Part shown: positions 24,354 to 32,627 of the stretch, piece after piece
Position numbering within the stretch: the first letter of the stretch is position 1
Layout: every line of letters starts with the position of its first letter
Made by a program: the position numbers and the translations under genes
NCBI GenBank assembly: GCA_019424135.1
Contig: JAHYZZ010000012.1
Span: 6,141 to 67,507, forward strand
Length of the DNA: 61,367 nt
Direction: 5' to 3'
Source of the DNA: Lachnospiraceae bacterium
GTDB lineage: Bacteria > Bacillota > Clostridia > Lachnospirales > Lachnospiraceae
Notes under the pieces: generated by a model
Database searches by the model: none
Seen by the model: only the letters and a program-made list of their open reading frames with translations
What the model was told of the DNA's origin: nothing

Positions 24354-26732
24354 ATGGAAATCAAAGCAATATTTAATGCAAAGAAGATTACAGAACTGGC
24401 AAAGAAACGGTTCAAAGAAGAAAGGAGCCTGAACCATCTGGAGGGGTGGTTCCTGGCAAAAGAGATTCAAAGAGAATGCGATGAGAAGTTCAAGGATGAT
24501 CCGGACTGCATCCGTATCGCCAAGACCCAGGTGGAGGTGATGAAGAGGATTCCCATTCGTATCGGGGACTATCATGTGTTTGCAGGGACTCAGGATGACT
24601 CTTTTGCACGGTCCTATGCACTGATCAATCCTGCATTTACCGTGGATTCTTTTAGCGGATACTGCGATCCGGTGGCAGTGTTCGGCGATATTGACCCTAT
24701 CGGCGACATTACGCAGGAGCGCATCGATGATTTAAAAGAATACAATAATCACACAAAGTTTGCTGACGCACTTCGCTATGCTTATGACCTTGCCGGAGAC
24801 AGTACCAGTGAGGCAATCTTCTTTATCGAGCAGGTGACCGGACATCTGATCCCAGACGTACGGCAGATGCTGGCAGGCGGAACGAAAAAAATCCGGGCAC
24901 AGATTGAGAAGAACCAGGCAGTCTGTGAAGATGACAGAAAAGATTACTTCGAGGCGATGAAGATATCCCTGGAAGCATTGGAGGTCCTGGCAGACCGCTA
25001 TGCAAAACTGGCAGAGGAAAAAGAAGCATCTGCGTCCGGGGAGGCAAAGGAACGTTATCGCCTGATGAAGGAGACACTTGCAAAAGTGCCAAGAAACGGG
25101 GCAGACAACCTGTTTGAAGCAATCCAGTCCTTTATCCTGATCTGGCAGACCATGTGTCTGGAACAGACTCCGAATCCGTTTGCGTTCTCTGTGGGAAATG
25201 CGGACAGGATTTTTGAACCCTACCGGGCAAAGACCAATATGAGCAGAGAGGTGGCAGCGTCCCTGTTTAAGCATTTGCTGGTGTTCTTTAATGTAGCGGA
25301 CAGAAGCTGGGCGATTTCTCAGAATCTGATCATCGGCGGAAAATCCAATGAGGGAGAGGACTTGACCAACTTAACTTCCTACGCACTTCTGGACGCCTAC
25401 TATGATATGAATCTTCCACAGCCGATCTTGTCTGTGAAATTGCATAAAAACACACCCAAAGAGCTATATGAGAGCCTGGGACGGTTCTTCTTTACTCCAG
25501 GCTGTCTGACTCCGTCGCTTTTCAACGACGACAGTTTGTTCCCAATCTTGGAGGCTCACGGTGTGGATCATGAGGATCTGCAGGATTATTCAGTGGCCGG
25601 ATGCCAGGAGCCGTTGATCATGGGAAAAGATAACGGCAATACGACCAACAGCTGGCTGAATCTTGGGAAGATTCTCGAACTGTGTATCAGCGGAGGCGTA
25701 TCTACCATTACAGGAAAGAAGCTGGGCAAGACGGATGAAGAAAATGGCTGTCACAGTAAGCTGGAGGTACTGCAAAATATCCGTGAAATCTTCTATAAAA
25801 ATGTAGATGAGTATGCAGACCAGATGACCAGATCTGCCAATGCAGCGTCTGAGGCGATTGGACTTCTCCAGGTACCGTTCCTGTCTACGATGATGGGCGG
25901 TGTGGAATCCGGCATTGATACCAGGGATACCAAAAGGCAGGGAACCAAATACAATGGAAGCGGCTGCCTGATTCATGGTTTGTCGGTAGTGGCAGATTCT
26001 TTCATTGCGATCGATACGTTGTTAAAAGAACGTCCCCAGGATGCAGACAGGCTGGTGGAAGCTCTTCGGACAAATTTCGAAAATGATCCCGAGATGCACG
26101 AGTATCTGATGAACTGCAAAAAGTTTGGGAATAACGTGGCAGAGGTAGATAAGGAAGCACAGGAGATTGCCAATAAAGTGGCAGATATTGTGGCTTCCAA
26201 GAAAAACTACCTGGGTAATCCATTCCGGAGTGATTTTTCTACACCATCGACCCATTTGCTGTATGGCTACTGGGTAGGAGCCACACCGGACGGAAGAAAA
26301 TCCAGAGATATGTTAGGATACGGTGTGGATCCGCTGTATGGAGAGGCACATTCAGGACTTGGGTTCCGGGTACTGTCAGGGATGAAGCTTCCTTATGAAA
26401 AGATGAATGGCGGGTATGCATCTCACTTTGGAATCAATCCAAATTACTTCCGGTCTGAGACCTTTGAAGGCAAGGGACTGGAATTTCGGGATAAGATTAT
26501 CAATCCGTTGTTCTATAACCCGGAAAACCCGAATATCCAGCCATTTTATCTCTATGTGAATGTAACGACACCAGATATGCTTAGAAAGGTATTGAAGGAG
26601 CCAAAGAAATATGCACCGAGTGGTGTCTATATCATGAGAATCCATGGAACCTTCGTAAATTTCCTGGATCTTTCACCGGCAATCCAGGAGGACATCATTA
26701 CGAGACTGGATATGGAATCAACAAGCTTATAA
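24354..26732 (+). CDS. glycyl radical enzyme of unassigned substrate (PFL-like dehydratase/lyase family)
   Basis: The 792-residue protein has both hallmarks of the family. The thiyl cysteine is C417 in AGCQEP, with E419 in the place of the general base of eliminases (usual form GCVEP). The glycyl radical site is G765 in MRIHGTFVNF, where most relatives have RVxGY or RVxGF. A single active-site cysteine argues against a pyruvate formate-lyase, which has two. An eliminating or ring-opening reaction on a diol, polyol or amino compound is therefore more likely. No microcompartment genes are present; the neighbours are its activase and divergent deoC. The substrate is unknown to me. Confidence 0.88.
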   Translation: MEIKAIFNAKKITELAKKRFKEERSLNHLEGWFLAKEIQRECDEKFKDDPDCIRIAKTQVEVMKRIPIRIGDYHVFAGTQDDSFARSYALINPAFTVDSFSGYCDPVAVFGDIDPIGDITQERIDDLKEYNNHTKFADALRYAYDLAGDSTSEAIFFIEQVTGHLIPDVRQMLAGGTKKIRAQIEKNQAVCEDDRKDYFEAMKISLEALEVLADRYAKLAEEKEASASGEAKERYRLMKETLAKVPRNGADNLFEAIQSFILIWQTMCLEQTPNPFAFSVGNADRIFEPYRAKTNMSREVAASLFKHLLVFFNVADRSWAISQNLIIGGKSNEGEDLTNLTSYALLDAYYDMNLPQPILSVKLHKNTPKELYESLGRFFFTPGCLTPSLFNDDSLFPILEAHGVDHEDLQDYSVAGCQEPLIMGKDNGNTTNSWLNLGKILELCISGGVSTITGKKLGKTDEENGCHSKLEVLQNIREIFYKNVDEYADQMTRSANAASEAIGLLQVPFLSTMMGGVESGIDTRDTKRQGTKYNGSGCLIHGLSVVADSFIAIDTLLKERPQDADRLVEALRTNFENDPEMHEYLMNCKKFGNNVAEVDKEAQEIANKVADIVASKKNYLGNPFRSDFSTPSTHLLYGYWVGATPDGRKSRDMLGYGVDPLYGEAHSGLGFRVLSGMKLPYEKMNGGYASHFGINPNYFRSETFEGKGLEFRDKIINPLFYNPENPNIQPFYLYVNVTTPDMLRKVLKEPKKYAPSGVYIMRIHGTFVNFLDLSPAIQEDIITRLDMESTSL

Positions 26733-26754
26733 TCTATTTTTCGTACATCTGATA

Positions 26755-26809
26755 GAGCGGATGTCCGGCTAGCCTAAATAAAACGGCCGGATGTCCGCTC
26801 GCCCTTTTT
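26755..26809 (+). terminator. intrinsic terminator after the glycyl radical enzyme
   Basis: GAGCGGATGTCCGGC pairs with GCCGGATGTCCGCTC using two G-U wobbles, with CCCTTTTT following. Confidence 0.75.
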
Positions 26810-26819
26810 GAAGTAAACA

Positions 26820-26848
26820 TTGAATTTGCCTGGGTTTTAGTGTATGAT
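26820..26848 (+). promoter_or_regulatory. sigma-A promoter of murB operon
   Basis: TTGAAT at 26820 and TATGAT at 26843 with a 17-base spacer. Confidence 0.6.
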
Positions 26849-26883
26849 TGACGGTGAAATGAAGAAGAAGACCGGGGTGTACT

Positions 26884-27795
26884 ATGAATCAGGAGTTTTA
26901 TCAGAAACTGACAGAAAGAATAGAAAAAGAGAGGATCCGCACACAGGAGCCGATGAAGATGCATACCACGTTCCGCGTGGGAGGTCCGGCAGATTACTTT
27001 GTGATGCCGGAGACACCTGAGGAGGTCCAGCAGGTGATCGGCCTGTGCAGAGAGGAAAAGATGCCCTACTATGTGATTGGGAATGGCAGCAACCTTCTGG
27101 TATCAGATGAAGGGTATCGGGGAGTGATCTTGCAGATCTACCGTACCATGAGCCGCATCGAAGCAGAGGGAACACGGATACGGGCGCAGGCTGGGGCACT
27201 GCTTTCGGCCATTGCCGCAAAGGCTTATGAGAACAGTCTGACCGGGTTTGAATTTGCAGCAGGGATACCAGGAACGATCGGAGGCGCCAGTGTGATGAAC
27301 GCCGGGGCATATGGCGGAGAGATGAAGGACGTGATCCGAAGTGTGACAGCGCTGGATCAGGAGGGACAGATCCGTAAAATCGACCGTGAAAATCTTAAGA
27401 TGGGATACCGGACCAGTATCATTGCCAAAGAAGGATACATTACGCTGGAGGCAGAGATTGAGCTAAGCGACGGAAATCCAGAAGAGATCAAGGCTTTGAT
27501 GGATGATCTGCGGACAAGAAGGGTTACAAAACAGCCCCTGGAATATCCAAGTGCCGGCAGTACCTTTAAGCGTCCGGAAGGATATTTCGCCGGAAAGCTG
27601 ATCCAGGATACGGGACTTGCCGGATTCCAGGTGGGAGGAGCCCAGGTGTCAGAGAAACACTGCGGGTTTGTAATCAACAAAGACAATGCTACCGCATCTG
27701 ACATCAATTATCTGATGAAACAGGTGTCAGAAAAGGTAAAAGAAAAGTTTGGAGTAACATTGGAACCGGAAGTGAAGAGGCTGGGAGTGTTCTAA
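26884..27795 (+). CDS. murB: UDP-N-acetylenolpyruvoylglucosamine reductase
   Basis: This 303-residue flavoprotein makes UDP-N-acetylmuramate for peptidoglycan. It has the FAD-binding MHTTFRVGGPADYFV and VIGNGSNLLVSDEGYRG, the GIPGTIGGASVMNAGAYGGE block (starting GIPGTIGGA), and the active-site serine in PSAGSTFKRP. It starts the conserved Firmicutes block murB-rapZ-whiA-crh. The gap to rapZ is one base, implying translational coupling. Confidence 0.95.
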   Translation: MNQEFYQKLTERIEKERIRTQEPMKMHTTFRVGGPADYFVMPETPEEVQQVIGLCREEKMPYYVIGNGSNLLVSDEGYRGVILQIYRTMSRIEAEGTRIRAQAGALLSAIAAKAYENSLTGFEFAAGIPGTIGGASVMNAGAYGGEMKDVIRSVTALDQEGQIRKIDRENLKMGYRTSIIAKEGYITLEAEIELSDGNPEEIKALMDDLRTRRVTKQPLEYPSAGSTFKRPEGYFAGKLIQDTGLAGFQVGGAQVSEKHCGFVINKDNATASDINYLMKQVSEKVKEKFGVTLEPEVKRLGVF

Positions 27796-27796
27796 G

Positions 27797-28678
27797 ATGA
27801 GACTGGTGATCGTAACAGGAATGTCCGGAGCAGGAAAGAGTACTGCATTGAAGATGCTAGAAGATGTGGGATATTTTTGCGTAGATAATCTGCCGGTACC
27901 GCTGATCCCTAAGATTGCGGACCTGTGGAAGGCGTCCGGTGCTGAGATCAGCAAGGCGGCGCTTGGGGTAGATATCCGAAGCGGGCAAAGTTTCCAGGAA
28001 CTGCATAAAGTTTTAGATGAGTTGGATGAAGCAAAGATCCACTATGAGATCCTGTATCTGGAATCAGAGGATGATGTGCTGATCAAACGCTATAAGGAGA
28101 CAAGGAGATTCCATCCCCTGACCGGAAGTTCGGGCCGTATCGAGGACGGGATCCGGGAGGAGAGGAAAAGACTTGCCTTTTTAAAAGAGAGGGCGGACTA
28201 TCTGATTGACACGACGCATATGCTGACCCGGGAGTTGAAAGCGGAAATGAATAAGATTTTTGTAGAAAATAAAGAGTATAAAAATCTTTATATTTCCGTG
28301 ATGTCCTTTGGGTTTAAATATGGGATTCCGGTAGATGCGGATCTGGTATTTGATGTAAGGTTTCTTCCGAATCCTTATTATATAGAAGAACTGCGACCAA
28401 AGACCGGAAAAGACCAGGCGGTCAGAGATTATGTGATGAAAAGCCAGACGGCAGAGATTTTTCTTTTGAAGCTGGTGGATATGATTGAGTTTTTAATCCC
28501 TAACTATGTGCAGGAGGGAAAGACACAGCTGGTGATTGCCATTGGATGTACAGGCGGAAAACATCGTTCGGTGACATTGGCTTTGGCTCTTTATGAGGCA
28601 CTTGCAAAGAATGATAATTATGGAATTCGTATCGAGCACCGTGATATCGGCAAGGATGCCATTACAAAGGCGAGGTAA
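27797..28678 (+). CDS. rapZ: RNase adapter / nucleotide-binding protein RapZ (YvcJ)
   Basis: The 293-residue P-loop protein has Walker A GMSGAGKS at residues 8-15, the stretch VDIRSG, and the C-terminal domain with IGCTGGKHRSV that binds small molecules in RapZ. In Firmicutes the family is linked to cell-envelope precursor control; the RNA target of the enteric protein is not established here. It begins one base after murB and ends ten bases before whiA. Confidence 0.93.
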   Translation: MRLVIVTGMSGAGKSTALKMLEDVGYFCVDNLPVPLIPKIADLWKASGAEISKAALGVDIRSGQSFQELHKVLDELDEAKIHYEILYLESEDDVLIKRYKETRRFHPLTGSSGRIEDGIREERKRLAFLKERADYLIDTTHMLTRELKAEMNKIFVENKEYKNLYISVMSFGFKYGIPVDADLVFDVRFLPNPYYIEELRPKTGKDQAVRDYVMKSQTAEIFLLKLVDMIEFLIPNYVQEGKTQLVIAIGCTGGKHRSVTLALALYEALAKNDNYGIRIEHRDIGKDAITKAR

Positions 28679-28687
28679 AGAGTAGCT

Positions 28688-29569
28688 ATGTCATTTTCAG
28701 GGAAGATAAAGGAAGAATTGTCCGAACATTGTGGAAAAGCAAGACACTGTAATCTGGCGGAACTTTCTGCGATTGTAGAGATGACGGGGGATTCCCAGGT
28801 GGATGAGAATGGAAGGTGTCGGCTGGAAATTCACACAGAAAATCTTGGAGTCGCAAGAAAAAGCTTTACATTATTGAAAAAAACATTTAATATAAGAACG
28901 GATATCGTCGTTCGAAGGAATACGATAAAAGGTAGCAGCAGTTATCACATTTATGCCAGAGGCGAAGAGCTCCTGGCTGTCAGACAGGCGATTGTACAGG
29001 CCGTATGCTGTAAGCGGGCGTATATCCGCGGCGCATTTCTAGCGGCCGGGTCTATGAGTGATCCCAGTAAATCTTATCATTTTGAAATTGTCTGTGAAGA
29101 AGAAAAGCAGGCAAAGCATCTGAAAGATATGATCAACAGCTTTGAGTTGGATGCGAAGATTGTGAAGCGCAAGAAAGCTTATGTGGTATATCTGAAGGAA
29201 GGAGCGCAGATCGTAGACATCCTAAATGTCATGGAAGCGCATGTGGCACTGATGGAACTGGAAAATGTGCGTATCTTAAAAGAGATGCGTAATTTTGTCA
29301 ACCGGAAAGTCAACTGTGAGACTGCAAATATAAACAAAACCGTTTCTGCCGCGGTAAAGCAGAAAGAGGACATTATATACATCAGAGATACCGTTGGTTT
29401 TGAGAAGCTGCCGGAAGGATTAAAAGAAGTTGCTCTTGCAAGGCTTCAGTATCCGGATGCACCGCTGAAGGAGCTGGGAAAGCTGCTGGAGCACCCGGTA
29501 GGAAAATCCGGAGTCAATCACAGGCTCAGAAAACTGAGTGAGATGGCAGAGAGGTTAAGGGAACAGTAA
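28688..29569 (+). CDS. whiA: DNA-binding protein WhiA
   Basis: The 293-residue protein has an N-terminal LAGLIDADG-like homing-endonuclease-derived fold, with RGAFLAAGSMSDP, and a C-terminal helix-turn-helix containing LKELGKLLEHPVGKSGVNHRLRKL (core KELGKLLEHPVGKSGVNHRL). It is a conserved Gram-positive regulator of cell division and, in actinomycetes, sporulation. The usual yvcK gene between rapZ and whiA is absent here. Confidence 0.95.
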   Translation: MSFSGKIKEELSEHCGKARHCNLAELSAIVEMTGDSQVDENGRCRLEIHTENLGVARKSFTLLKKTFNIRTDIVVRRNTIKGSSSYHIYARGEELLAVRQAIVQAVCCKRAYIRGAFLAAGSMSDPSKSYHFEIVCEEEKQAKHLKDMINSFELDAKIVKRKKAYVVYLKEGAQIVDILNVMEAHVALMELENVRILKEMRNFVNRKVNCETANINKTVSAAVKQKEDIIYIRDTVGFEKLPEGLKEVALARLQYPDAPLKELGKLLEHPVGKSGVNHRLRKLSEMAERLREQ

Positions 29570-29585
29570 GGAGGAGCAAGGATTT

Positions 29586-29843
29586 ATGATTAGAAGACCA
29601 GTGACTATTCAGAAGGATATGGATAAGGAAGATCATCCAATCGCGCTTTTGGTCCAGGAAGCCAGCCAGTATGACAGTCAGGTTTATATTGAGATCGAGA
29701 ATAAGAAGATCAATGCAAAAAGCATCATGGGGATGATGAGCCTGAAGCTGGAAAAGGGGATGAACATCACAGTTGTAAGTGACGGCGATGATGAAGAAGC
29801 AGCGGTATCCGGTGTTGAAAAATTCCTGTCTGCTCAGAGCTAA
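29586..29843 (+). CDS. HPr-like regulatory protein (Crh type)
   Basis: The 85-residue protein has the HPr fold and keeps the regulatory serine exactly at position 46 (NAKSIMGMM). The catalytic histidine motif of true HPr is altered: GLHARP is replaced by EDHPIA, with a histidine at 17. It therefore probably does not carry phosphate in the sugar PTS but is phosphorylated on S46 and helps CcpA in catabolite control, as Crh does in Bacillus. Confidence 0.85.
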   Translation: MIRRPVTIQKDMDKEDHPIALLVQEASQYDSQVYIEIENKKINAKSIMGMMSLKLEKGMNITVVSDGDDEEAAVSGVEKFLSAQS

Positions 29844-29874
29844 CATTTTCAGTATTCATACATAAGAACAGAGG

Positions 29875-29895
29875 AAGGGCATGTTATATGCCCTT
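29875..29895 (+). terminator. intrinsic terminator after the Crh-like gene
   Basis: AAGGGCAT pairs with ATGCCCTT around a five-base loop, with a T-rich tail. Confidence 0.75.
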
Positions 29896-29926
29896 TTCTT
29901 TTTCACAGAAAGGGGAGAAAATAAGT

Positions 29927-30892
29927 ATGAAACGATTGCTGTTTATATACAATCCCCATGCGGGGAAAGAGCTTTTGAAGCCAAAGCTGTCGGATATCGT
30001 AGACATTTTTGTAAAGGCAGGGTATGAAGTAGTCATCTATCCGACTCAGGAATATCAGGATGCATATAAAAAGGTGCGCAGGTATCCTTCCGGGGTGTTT
30101 GATCTGGTGGTCTGCAGCGGCGGGGACGGGACGATCGATGAGGTGGTAACCGGCATGATGAAACGTCAGGAGCGCAATCCGATCGGTTATATTCCTACCG
30201 GGACGACCAATGATTTTGCGAACAGCCTTCATATCCCCAGAAATCTTCTGGGAGCTGCCGACAACGCGGTAAACGGTGTCGTGTTTCCCTGTGATGTGGG
30301 AAAATTCAATGACGGAACATTTGTATATATTGCGGCATTCGGACTATTTACCGACGTGTCCTACGAGACGAAGCAGGGCATGAAAAACGTGCTGGGGCAT
30401 CTGGCTTATGTTCTGGAGGGAACAAAACGGCTGTTTAATGTACCCTCTTATCGGATCCGCGTGACCCATGATGATGAAGTGATCGAAGATGAATTCATAT
30501 ACGGAATGGTGACGAACTCCAGGTCTGTCGGCGGTTTCCGCAATATGATAGGCAAGCAGGTAGTCTTTGACGATGGTCTGTTTGAAGTGACGCTGATCAA
30601 GACCCCGAAAAATCCTATTGCACTTCAGGAGATTATTGCAGCTCTTTTGATCGAGCAGGTGGATACTACCCATATGTACTCCTTTAAAACGAAAAAAATT
30701 GAATTCGAGTCGCTGGAAGAGATCTCCTGGACGTTGGATGGGGAATATGGCGGAGCCCATGACAAAGTTGTGATTGAAAATCTGAATCAGCAGCTGCAGA
30801 TCATGGTACCGCAGGAATATGTCCAGGAGCTGACTGCACATCCAGAGAGCTTTTCCGTAGAAGCTGCGGAAACGAAAAATGAAGAAAATTAA
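29927..30892 (+). CDS. diacylglycerol kinase family lipid kinase (DgkB/YegS type)
   Basis: The 321-residue protein belongs to the DAGK catalytic family. The nucleotide motif reads CSGGDGTIDEVV and a second conserved block reads YIPTGTTNDFANSL. I chose ATG 29927 after AGGGGAG. Members phosphorylate diacylglycerol or related lipids; DgkB returns diacylglycerol to phospholipid synthesis during lipoteichoic acid production. It stands alone, between a terminator and a tRNA gene. Confidence 0.87.
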   Translation: MKRLLFIYNPHAGKELLKPKLSDIVDIFVKAGYEVVIYPTQEYQDAYKKVRRYPSGVFDLVVCSGGDGTIDEVVTGMMKRQERNPIGYIPTGTTNDFANSLHIPRNLLGAADNAVNGVVFPCDVGKFNDGTFVYIAAFGLFTDVSYETKQGMKNVLGHLAYVLEGTKRLFNVPSYRIRVTHDDEVIEDEFIYGMVTNSRSVGGFRNMIGKQVVFDDGLFEVTLIKTPKNPIALQEIIAALLIEQVDTTHMYSFKTKKIEFESLEEISWTLDGEYGGAHDKVVIENLNQQLQIMVPQEYVQELTAHPESFSVEAAETKNEEN

Positions 30893-30918
30893 AAAAAATT
30901 GGAAAAAAAGTAAAAAAA

Positions 30919-30961
30919 GTACTTGCCTTATTATAGTTTCCCTGCTATAATGGGCAAGTAC
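30919..30961. promoter_or_regulatory. tRNA-Glu promoter embedded in a palindrome
   Basis: TTGCCT at 30923 and TATAAT at 30946 (17-base spacer) drive the tRNA. The whole segment is an inverted repeat: GTACTTGCC with ATTATAG on the left and CTATAAT with GGCAAGTAC on the right. As a result the opposite strand also carries TTGCCC, 16 bases, TATAAT. Confidence 0.7.
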
Positions 30962-30971
30962 GATATGACAT

Positions 30972-31043
30972 GGCTCCGTGGTCAAGAGGTCAAGACGCTA
31001 GCCTCTCACGCTGGAATCAGGGGTTCGATTCCCCTCGGAGTCA
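30972..31043 (+). tRNA. tRNA-Glu (anticodon CTC)
   Basis: The acceptor GGCTCCG pairs with CGGAGTC and is followed by discriminator A; CCA is not encoded. The anticodon stem CTAGC/GCTGG encloses loop CTCTCAC, giving anticodon CTC for GAG codons. The T arm is AGGGG-TTCGATT-CCCCT. A terminator follows three bases later. Confidence 0.93.
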
Positions 31044-31046
31044 CTG

Positions 31047-31073
31047 AAAAGCTCGTTTTTAACGGGCTTTTTT
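31047..31073 (+). terminator. intrinsic terminator after tRNA-Glu
   Basis: AAAGCTCGT pairs with ACGGGCTTT around a short loop, then T residues. Confidence 0.75.
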
Positions 31074-31125
31074 CATGCCCGGAAAATCTGCTGTAGTGAC
31101 CGTTAAATATTTTTATAAGAGCAGA

Positions 31126-31166
31126 ACGCCTTGATAGTTATCAGTGAAACTGTCAAGGCGTTTTTT
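31126..31166 (+). terminator. strong hairpin terminator at the left edge of the accessory island
   Basis: ACGCCTTGATAG pairs with CTGTCAAGGCGT and is followed by six T residues. It has no gene directly before it. The 31044-31351 gap otherwise shows only AT-rich sequence with a TATAAT at 31292 as a possible promoter of the island. Confidence 0.7.
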
Positions 31167-31351
31167 GTGTGGATGGTGTCTGAAGTCCGTGTTTGTCCGA
31201 GTCATTGACGACCGCATTATATAGAGGAACATTCATGTCCAAAATCACTATCAAATATGGTCAAAGTAATGAGTGCTTTAAAAAATTATATTATAATTTT
31301 TCTAAACAGAAGATAGTCAAGAAGCATATTATGTGAAAAAAGAGGCGGAAT

Positions 31352-31945
31352 ATGTATTATAATGAAATAGAGGTAGAAGCCATAAAGCTAGGTGTAGGTG
31401 GAATAGAGAGAGTCAAAATAAATAGTAAAGACATTCTAATACAAAGTGTGACCTGGCTATTAGAAAAGTATGATCTGACCAGTGATATACAATATCTGCA
31501 GAAAGCAATCTGGCATATTTATGCTTATTTGGAATTGGGCTATCCCTATGAAAGTGGCGAGGATGTATTTGATGAAGTATTGCAAAAGTTAGATCAGGAT
31601 AAGGAAGAACTGTTCCCAGCCAGGAAATGGCTTTATAAACCGATCATTTTAAAAAGATCAAATATTAATCAGTTACTTGGAAAATGGAATCCCAGGCTGC
31701 AGTCTATGAAAATTAAAGAAGCCGTAGAGGATATTATTAATAATGTTGAAATTGGCAAAAAAGGAAAATATCTTTATCACTGTGGAAAAATCATACGAGA
31801 AAGCGAAGATGAAACGTTATGGGAGAAAACATTCGAATTATACGTATATGAGGATGAGGCAATTCTGCGAGATATTAATAAAAATAGATATTATTTACTA
31901 AAGCAGGAGGAGACGCATGGTACGGATCGGGGTTATAGAAGATGA
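31352..31945 (+). CDS. hypothetical protein, first gene of two-component cluster
   Basis: I do not recognise this 197-residue protein. It has no signal peptide or membrane segment and looks soluble and largely helical in the first 100 residues (SVTWLLEKYDLT, YLQKAIWHIYAYLELG), with a more strand-like end. It is AT-rich like the genes after it. Its last 29 bases overlap the response regulator gene, so the two are translationally coupled. A role in the signalling unit is inferred from position only. Confidence 0.7.
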   Translation: MYYNEIEVEAIKLGVGGIERVKINSKDILIQSVTWLLEKYDLTSDIQYLQKAIWHIYAYLELGYPYESGEDVFDEVLQKLDQDKEELFPARKWLYKPIILKRSNINQLLGKWNPRLQSMKIKEAVEDIINNVEIGKKGKYLYHCGKIIRESEDETLWEKTFELYVYEDEAILRDINKNRYYLLKQEETHGTDRGYRR

Positions 31946-32627
31946 TTCTAATATGCGGAAAATGACAAAAAAGATTATTTCTAAAGTGATACAGGCATAT
32001 GAAGATGTAAGATGTAAAGAATTTGAATCGGCAGAGGAATTCCAACAAGAAAAGGTTGATTATGACATTATCATTTTAGATATTGATCTGCCGGGAATGA
32101 ATGGCATTGAACTTGGAAAAAGGATTTTCAGGAATAGTAAAGATACAATACTAATCTATTTGACATCATATACAGAATATGCATGGGAGAGTTATCTGAT
32201 TGAGGCATATCAGTATATTCTAAAGAACAATATGGAGGAGCGGCTTCCATTAATCCTAAAAAGGGCAGTAGAAGAAAAGGTAAAAGAGAAGAAGGATTAC
32301 AGGGTTTTTGGGAATAGTTATAAAAAAATCAAACTCTATTATAAGGATATTATTTACATTCAAAAGGAAAAGGAGAAAAAGTATACCGAATATGTAACAA
32401 AAAGCGGTACATACAGAGAAAGAATTCCGTTTAGTCAAATATTGAAAGAAATAGACGATGTCAGATTTGTCCCGATTGATCGAGGACATGCCGTCAATAT
32501 TCAATATATTGATCAGATTGATGAGTGTATCATTTACTTGGAGACGGAGGAAAAGTTTAAAGTCAGCAGAGTTCAACTGACGAATGTAAAAAAACAGATT
32601 GCAAAGTATTGGAGGGACTTTGCGTGA
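31917..32627 (+). CDS. LytTR-family response regulator (AgrA-like)
   Basis: The 236-residue protein has a receiver domain (about 1-120, acidic D9-D10 and phosphoacceptor D55 in IIILDIDLPGMNG) and a LytTR DNA-binding domain (about 130-236, with RGHAVNIQYIDQI). AGGAGGAG lies seven bases before ATG 31917. LytTR/GHKL pairs usually sense peptides and control bacteriocin, competence or virulence genes. The stop overlaps the kinase start as GTGA. Its targets are probably the permease and peptidase genes downstream. Confidence 0.93.
   Translation: MVRIGVIEDDSNMRKMTKKIISKVIQAYEDVRCKEFESAEEFQQEKVDYDIIILDIDLPGMNGIELGKRIFRNSKDTILIYLTSYTEYAWESYLIEAYQYILKNNMEERLPLILKRAVEEKVKEKKDYRVFGNSYKKIKLYYKDIIYIQKEKEKKYTEYVTKSGTYRERIPFSQILKEIDDVRFVPIDRGHAVNIQYIDQIDECIIYLETEEKFKVSRVQLTNVKKQIAKYWRDFA

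Noticed and set aside
29586..29843. Phosphotransferase HPr (ptsH)
   Set aside because: The catalytic GLHARP motif is replaced, so a Crh-like regulatory role is more likely.
30972..31351. tRNA-Glu as an integration site for the accessory island
   Set aside because: The island starts just after the tRNA, but I found no repeat of the tRNA 3' end near 48 kb and no integrase gene.
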